Below, one piece after another: positions 52,101-61,100 of a stretch of DNA of 64,000 nt. The notes below the pieces were generated by a model, which was given only the letters and a program-made list of their open reading frames with translations, was not told the origin of the DNA and searched no databases. The DNA is from Chrysemys picta bellii. Taxonomy: Eukaryota > Chordata > Testudines > Emydidae. The translations under genes were made by a program, and so were the position numbers. The DNA is taken from NCBI RefSeq assembly GCF_011386835.1, contig NC_088792.1:218522394-218586393 (forward strand), given 5' to 3'. Each line of letters starts with the position of its first letter. Position 1 is the first letter of the stretch.

Positions 52101-55100
52101 TATATTCCTCATTAAAAAGGCTGTGTCCACACTGCGGTGTGTAGCTACATGTGTCAATGAAAGGCTCTGGCAGGGTGAGACAAAAGGAAAAGGCTTCAGC
52201 ACCTCCTCCTTGCCTCATCCTGCCCGGAATCTCTCCCTGTGGTGGAGAAAGGCTGGAAAAATAGCAGATTGTACAGGAGTAGCAGATTGGGGAGGCTCTG
52301 CTTTGGCTGGAGACAGTCACAGAGTATATACCCAGGTACATACCAAGTATATCCAGGCTTGTCTTTAATTGCCTAAGCAGTGCCTCACTATCTACACTGC
52401 TATTTGTACCTGTGCTGTGGTAGGGGGGAGGGAAGGGGAGCTGTGTATGTACTCTACATGACACCATAAGAAGCGTGGAGCGTAGGCGTACTTTTTCAGT
52501 CATTGTTAATCCAACACCACAGCATGCCATTTGAAGGCACTGGGTTAGTGGAGGTGCTATCTGATGGTTTATAAATGAGAGGTCCAACTCTAGACCAATT
52601 GTGGTCATAAAAGATTCTACGGCATTCTACAGAACAGTATTAGTCCCATTTTAGCTCAATTCCAGATTGGATAATTACATTCAGTCTACATGATCTCCCC
52701 CCTGCATTGTCAATATATGCCATGCTTTTCTTCACTTCCTATCAAACAATAGTGCAGTGCTGCTGTGTGCTGTTAAACGGAGGCCATATTTCATCCCAAA
52801 GACAGCTGCATTTCAATGGTAGATGACACAATTCTTGTACATATGTAATTTTCAAGTGTTTTGGGAGCTTTCAGGACAAAGACCATTATATAAATTCAAA
52901 ATAGTACTTGCACACATGAGCACTTGAAACACCAAACCATTAAAACCCTATATCTAGGAAACCAATACCCAATAGCCTAGATATAGGAAGCTTGTAATAT
53001 AGAATCATAGAAGATTAGGGTTGAAAGAGACCACAGGAGGTCATCTAGTCCAACCCTCTGCTCAAAGCAGGACCAACCCCAAGTAAATCATCCCAGCCAG
53101 GGCTTTGTCAAGCAGGGCCTTAAAAACCTCTAAGGATGGAGATTCCACCACCATATATAATTCTTAGAAATATTTAACAGGATTTATATTCTCCTGTCCA
53201 GTTTTGCTTAATTTTCAGAAGCAGCCTGCAAGTAAGCAATGGCATAAGCATCAATCACAAGTGGAAAGACGGCTCAAATACTGGAGTCTGATCCCTGGGA
53301 ATGAAGGTTAGCTGCCCAAACATACTTTGGTGACCTAACTATGCAAAAGCACAGTATCAGATTTTACAAGATATGCACAGCTATCAGTATTGAACATCTA
53401 TCTAGGCATTTAGACTCTGGTCTTCTGTGTATATTAAAAACTCAGTTATATCTTTAATAATGTGTACAGAACATCACCTAGAAATGTGGTAATAAGCAGA
53501 TAGCAAATAAAAAATAAAAAAATTGAGCCCATTCATGCACCCACCAAATCATTCACAAAGAGAGAAAACTAGAACTCTTTGAAAAGGACAGCTTTTCAAG
53601 AGTCAGCTGGGTTGGAGCTATGCTTCATTCAGTCTCTTGCTTTTTGGACAACTGAAGAGACACACTTGATCTCCAAAGAGGAAGGAAAAGTGAAGGACTT
53701 GATTATTGCCCAGCACCTATTGACACGGTAAATTTTGGCTTATCAGTGATGTAGTTTTGCCACATATTGGCTGTTATCCTGGATAATTATATAAAACTAA
53801 ACAAGCAAAACTGAAATCTGGACATAAATGAAGACTTCAAGTCAGGAAACCTTAACACTCTCAATGCGGATATAATCTTAAAACACACTTTTCTGAATAC
53901 CACTTTTTTTTTTTGTAAATGATTCTGTCTTACTGTCCTAGTAAAACTCATTCCCCATAAATTTGCACGAAGTAATTATTAGTTGTCTTCATGATAGTTA
54001 CTTATGGAAAATGTTAACTCTGTTAAATATACAATTGGAAGATCAACTGAACATCCCCGGGTGCATGTTTTCCACGATTATTATCTTGATTTGAATTGTA
54101 TTGGAAGAGACTGAGCTGTGAAGGCTTTGCAAACTTTTCCAGATACATGAAGTGTCATCTGGAAATCAGAACCTCAATTACTTGTATTTTACAGGAAATA
54201 CTGGTTAAAATATTTTGGGAGAATTTCAGGAGGAAATGTTATTTGCTCAAGAGAGATCAGGAAGAAATTGCTTGACTCTGAAGTAAATAGAGGTTATTTA
54301 AAATTAGAAAAACTTTTTCACCCTCCAACTATGTATCAGATTGTCAAGTTATCGCCTCAAAAGTACAGCTGGAAATATAATGCTCATAACCATAATTGTC
54401 TGCATAACAGGACTTGATTACTGTCCAGCACGTATTGGCAAGGTAAAGCTTCACAGAAAAACAAAAAATGACAGCCCAAGCTCACCTTCTGGAAATTCTT
54501 TTGAAACTGGTTTGAAACAAGTCCTCCATAAAGTGTCTGTGGTCCCTACAGAGGATTTCTGTCATCAGTTGTAACAACATTGGACTCTGAGATAATTCTA
54601 GTGCATCTAGAAACTGGAAAAAAGAATGCAGAAAAAAGGAATACAAGAGTTGCCCATACTGGATCAAACCAATGGTCCATCGGATCTGATATCCTATTTC
54701 TAACAATGGTCAGCAGCAGATGCTGCTGGGCCATGCTTAAGAGAGTATTTTTATTTCATATACTTTCATTTGTCAGGAAAGAGAATCCTCCCCTTCCCCC
54801 CTCCCCCCCCCCCCCCCCCCGCAAAAAGTCACCAGTGATAAAGAAAGCCTCTTTCTTTGAAGAGTAGGGGGATGTGGCAGCTGTCAGAGAGCCCTCTTAA
54901 TTTAAGAGAATTCCATCTGTTTCCTGCACTTTGGGGGTAGGGTCATGGATGGAACTACTACACTGGGGACAGCTATTTGCTCCACTTTATGGATGGATGG
55001 ACAAAATGCTCACTACCATGTGTGGAAGAAGCAGCCTGAGAAGAGACTGTGCCTCTCCATTACTCCTTTCTGCACTGCACCTCCCCTATAGAGGGATGTG

Positions 55101-58100
55101 GTTCAATAGTCACAGTCTAGACCATGGAGAATACAATTTAGCTCTGTCCTAATACAGACACAACATATTCTTAAAGAAAGTCATCTGATAACTGTATTAG
55201 CTTAAATATGACTTTTTTCAGATTGAATTACCATGGGCCCTATCCTTTAAATTTAAATCTTACTCCTGTGAGTCATCCCACAGAGGTCAATAGGACTACT
55301 TGTATGAATAAGGATTGTTCACAAGGGTAAAGGTTTGCAGAACTGGACCTTGTATTTATATTCCTAATTTCTGATGTTTGGAATCACCAACTACCAAGAA
55401 TAAATTAAGATAAATTGGTGAACTAAATAATGATTTAGAGAAAATAATCCTATCATCTCAAAGATGACAAACATACCAATAAACTGCATTGTTTCTGCAT
55501 ACAAATTCACTTAATAAATAAAATAATAATAATAATAATAATAAATGGAGATATATCTGTCTCATAGAACTGGAAGGGACCTTGAAGGTCATCAAGTCCA
55601 GTCCCCTGCCTTCACTAGCAGGACCAATTTTTTTGCCCCAGATCCCTAAATGGCCCTCTCAAGGATTGAACTCTGGGTTTAGCAGGCCAACACTCAAACC
55701 ACTGAGCTATCCTTTAAACACTTTACACATACTTAAGTACTGACCTTTTTAGTGCAGTCCACATAGTTATTGTACCTCAAGGTTCCCTTTGGAAACTCAT
55801 CAGACTTCATGGGGAAATTGAAAGCCACAAGTTGGTCAAGAGCATTCTTAAGCTCACTAATCCTGTCTCCAGTCAGATTAGTGAAGAATGGAAGAATAAT
55901 CACTGCTTGACTCTGAAATAAATAGAGGTTATTTCAAATTAGAAAAAAACTTTTTCACACTCCAACTATGTATAAGATTGAAAAAACTATAGTTACTCCT
56001 CAGTAGCAGAGTTAGGTGAGTGGATAGCTCAGCTGGTTGGTAATGGAGTTAATATGTAGCCTTCCGTATTTTAAGCTGCTGGTCCAAAATCAAGCCCTGG
56101 TCAGAGATGACCAAAAATTATCCTCCAATGGATATTTCATGGTTGATGTACACAATGAATAAGTCTCAGTCCATTTTCTAGTGAACAAGTGTCTACTAGC
56201 ACAGAAAAACACCACTACTAATGCACTAACTGATACCCTTCTTGGTAGCTACAGCAGAAAGTCCAAGTTCAATTGAATATGAACATACAGGCAATCACCA
56301 GAGTAATCGGCCTAATTCAGGGCAGACTCACATTAGCAAGGGAGTAAGCTAAGTTCCTTCTAAGCAGCACGGCTGGCAGGTGCGCAGCCACAGAGGCCTG
56401 GAGAGGAGAAAGTTAGGGGGTGGGCAGGGAAGGGAGCAAGTTGGGGTGTGCAGAGCTGCCGGAGGGGAGCGGTGCCTCTCCCCTGGAGCTGCTGCCGGTG
56501 GTGAGAGAGGGATGGTGGAAGTCCTCTTTCCCTGCTGCAGCCCCGTGGCAGCATGCACCACCAAATCCCTCATCCCAGAGCCCACACCCCAAGCTGAAGC
56601 CCTCACCCCCCCACATCCCAACCTCTGCTCCAGCCCTGAGCCCCCTCCCACACCTTGAACCCGTCAGCCCCACCCCAGAACCCTCACCCCCAGGCAGAGC
56701 TCTCACCCCCAAACCTCAACCCTCTGCCCTAGCCCTGGGCCCCCCCACACACTCCAAACCCCTCGGCCCCACTCCCACCACACATCACCTCCATATTGGT
56801 GCACATAACAAAATTCATTCTGCACATGGATGTAAAAAATTAGAGGGAACATTGGCAGTAACCATACTGCACTACTTCTGTAGGCAGAGAACTTAAGATG
56901 CCAGGGCTCTCAGTCCAGCATCTTTTGTACTCCATGCTAACACAGTGAGGTTCTTTGTCCCCGCTCTAGTGCCTTGACTACATATAGAAGTTTGAGTTTG
57001 GTATTTAGCTCAAGCAGTAGGAAACTAATGCTTCTATATAGAAAGGTCCCAGGTTCCAGCCCTACAGAGAGTGTTCAAAAGGGAAATGACATCCCTAATC
57101 AAGCTATATTCCTCTTATATTTTAAGTGAGTTTATAACTACATCAATATCTCCACATTATTGACTTTTCCTAAAACTACATGATAAAAGAGAAGGAAAAA
57201 CAAGGAAGATTGAGAAAAATGTACCATCTAAAAATTGACATTAATTTGTGATTTTTAGCTTGCTGAGCTATGGGAGGGCAAGGAAGAAAAGGAAATTTGT
57301 TATGTTATCATGAAAAGCAAGAGAAGAGAAAGGTACCCTTAGTGACATAACCCAATTAAAACTGTTTTTTAATCCCTGAGTAGTGTTTGCATTCAAACTT
57401 GGGGGAAAACAAAACAAAATACAACTTACCTTTAGATTTAGACCTAAATTCCGATCAATAAGTAGGCTGGTATATGTATTAAAAACAGCAGAGAAAGCCT
57501 CATGATTTGTATTAAAAGACACTGAGGAGTCAATCTGGAGAGGAAAAAAAATAATTAAAACAAAAATATTTAATATATAAAAAGAATCTCTGTGTTAAAC
57601 ACAGTTTCTATGATTTTTGTTCAGAGTTTCATAAGAATAATTCATTTCTGATATTAATTTCAGCAGACAGCAGATGTGCATATGATGAGGGTTTGGGTTT
57701 TACATGTGTTCTTAGCATGGATCCAAAAGTTCCCACCCATCACAATGTTGGGAATCACGTGTTGTGAGCTTTTCTGGCCAATGAAAAACAATATTAAGCC
57801 CTTTCCCAAAACTAGGTCTCCTATGATCATTGCACTATTACCAGCTAAGCCATTAGGATAATCCACTTTGTATATTTTCAAACACACCTTCCAGTAATAA
57901 AACTCAAGTCACAGAATGAAAATGGGGGAAAAAAAAAAAAAAAAAGATGAATAGGGGAGATCATCCTGATTCTTTTCCTAGATATTTTGCATGGGTTTAC
58001 AAGTTGTCAAAAAAGCTCTGTCTTCAAGATGTGAGCTGAGGAAAAGTGTCTCAAATAGGTGAGGGAATGGAGAGGCAAAGAAGTTGATGTTCTTCCAGAC

Positions 58101-61100
58101 AGAATAGTTTTCTGAAATGGCTTTGTCTGGGGACAACCACTCCAAAAAAGAATTGTCTGTCTGCCAATGAGACAGGCAGTACCTCATCAGGGGCTGCTTG
58201 CTTCCCAAAGATTACTCCTTCCATTAGCAACTCTTGTTATGAAGGAGAAGAAGAGCTAAAACATCAGACACAGGAGTAAAAATGGGAAAATGAAATCAAG
58301 AGTTCTGCCTGCCAAAACCTGTTTGGTTTTTTAATACTTAGTATTGATTATTCAGAAAACACTGAAATTCTGCAACTAGCAATAAAAGTAAAAATAAATA
58401 CATAAATAAACAAACAGACAAACAAACAAACCTTCAAAAACTAACACTGCCACTCTTCCAAGATGCGGAGTGCTCTTACAGATTGCTGTTAAAGTGGCTT
58501 TAACTTTACCAAACACAATATATACCTGCAGAACTTTAGCCAACAGTGTCAAAACAGCCATTTTGCTCTCTGGAGCAGAATCTTTGGCCCACCAGCTGTC
58601 AAGTCTCATCCAGTTTCTCAGTACTGCCGTCACCAACTTTATTCCTTGCTGCTTGCGTACAGCACGCTCTCTAAAGCTTTGATCTAACATTCCATTCAGG
58701 ATGGTACCCACCTGAAATGAAGAAAAAATAAAAATTCCATGTATTCCATATGGTAACAACATTTAATTCGATGTAATCATGATATCTGGTCATTGGGATG
58801 GATGATTACATACAATAAGCATCACTAGTTTGGGAGACTTGGCCAGCCAATTTCCACTATTTTTAATGGGAACTGGGTCCAAATTTTCTAGGTGATTTTG
58901 ATCAAGTGAGGATTAGTTTCATGCATTAAGTAGTAGTGCTAACTTTAATTTTCCACAAGGACATACTAGCATTAACAATCAAATTGCTCTCATATTCATT
59001 CCTGTTTTATTCTATGTATGGTGCAGCAGTTCTGTCCCATGCTTATTAAAGTTTGTGTGAACATGGGAAAAGGGAGTATATTTGAGTGAGACAGATACAG
59101 TAACCTAATAAACTCCAATTCTTATTTTAAAATAGTATCTAGAATGGACCTAAGATACAAATGAAGTAATATTTAAAAATAAAATCAAAAACACATCTCT
59201 GTTGGCAAGTACACAGAGAAGCCAAGAATAAAGGTGTATCATACATGGTAACAGTCAAGCATTTTTTGCTCTTCCCTCAACTTTGCAATCCAAAACAGAG
59301 TGTGTAACAGGATGGGAATCACAGTTTTCATAAACAGAGAATTCTTCTAAAGGAGGTGATCAGAATATAAAACAAAATCACTACGTACTATACCTGAACT
59401 TTGCATCCTACTCTGCAAGGATTACTTGCACTTTTGACTACATAATCATATTTGGATTCCACCAGATTTAGAATATTACAGTTAAACTATGGGTATTTTT
59501 CTTCCCAAATCCTCAAAAGCGAGGACATAAGACTGTAAAAGAAAAATCTCACTAACCTGAAAAAGAAATCTCCAAGTTCTAACAAAGGAGAAGGCAGGAA
59601 TCTGGTTTTGGAAAATAATTGACCATGCCTGCCTGACCTCTAGCGCATGAACCAGCCACAAGAAGTTTTCAAAAATAAAAGAAGTGGAGAATTTAAAAAG
59701 CAGGTGTTATAGAGAACATCCGCTATCAGCTACAACTGTGTGAATATTAATATTTAGGAATCTACTAGATACGAGAGATCCAGTTTTCAGATTAACAGCA
59801 ATTATGGCTCTGCGCACACAGCAAATTGGAGAAGCATCAATATGCAAGTGCCAGCCTTTTAGAAAAAAATCACTTCTTTGCTGCTTACACCAGCTTTAAT
59901 GACTGGAAACTATTTAAAGTGATGCCACCAGATTGATTATTTTAAAAACTGTCTGAGATAAGACACCCTTTAAATGGCATATCCAAACTATTTTTTAAAA
60001 TTCCTTTGATTAATTTTTAAGTGGGGTGTCTTCTTCCTTGCTGAATTTTTCTGCAAGAGAGTGTGGGGGCTCAAAAGCAACACTGGCAAACATGCTTGAG
60101 CCCTCTGCTCTGACACCTCTCTGCTGGACTCTTTAGCAGCAATGTTGAAATAAGGCCTTCCAACTTCTAAATTCTTCCCAGGGACCTGTAGAGGAGTCCC
60201 AAAAAAGAAGAATCATCTGTCCCCTTGATCCCAGACAGAGGCCACAGCTCCTCAGGTTTCAGTCACTACATTCCCTGGACCACTATCTGGGCCAAGAAGA
60301 CAGATCCCCACCTCCCATGGGCTTCTGCTGTCCCTAGCCCTTACCAGGGATCTTGAGCCCAATCTTAGAAACATCAGCTCTGCTGCTGTGTTACCAGTAA
60401 ACTCTCTTTAATTGGCAGACATCCTTTAACGGGGCCTGGGGAAGAGCACGTATGTGAGAGTGCAGTGCATGGGAATTATGCCATCTTGCTATGGTGCATG
60501 AAGTAGGCAGTATCCACACACACACACACACTCCACAACAAAGTGAAACACTGAAAAAAGAAAATTGAACACTCCCCTCCCAACCCTTAATCTTTCATTT
60601 ATAGTCATCTAAGGTATTTCTTGTAACTAGAGAGGGTATGACATTTTCAACTGACTGTGTCCTTTTGAAGAAAAGGTCCAATACCATTTTGGGGCTGTCC
60701 ACAGATGATTTCATAAGTTGAAGTATGGCCACATCCAGATCTTTCAGCAGTTCTTGATTAATGGTTTCTGAGAACAAACTGTAGAAATACTCTCCGTGGG
60801 AGAAGCTGATCAGACTCCTCTGTGATGTTCCTGATAGTGGCACAGACAGCATCATTGTGTTCAACAGGAGACTTACCAGCTCCTCACACTGTGGGAATTG
60901 GCACAAGAAGAGAGGTCAGTCCAGAGGTACTGAAGTCACTAAGTATCACTAGTCTTCTACAAAATCAAGAGAACCTCTTTTAAAGCTACCTTCTCAAATA
61001 GTTGTACGTATATTTATAACACGAAAACAAATGTTAAAACTTAAGGAAAAAGCAAAACCCCCAGAACAGTATCAGGATATTTCCCCCTACTAAAGAATCC

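Noticed and set aside
52057..52608. 183-codon minus-strand open frame
   Set aside because: No recognisable family; overlaps a probable DNA-element relic with inverted motifs.
55650..55712. tRNA-like head with A and B boxes
   Set aside because: Belongs to a Cry-SINE, with SINE body attached; not a functional tRNA gene.
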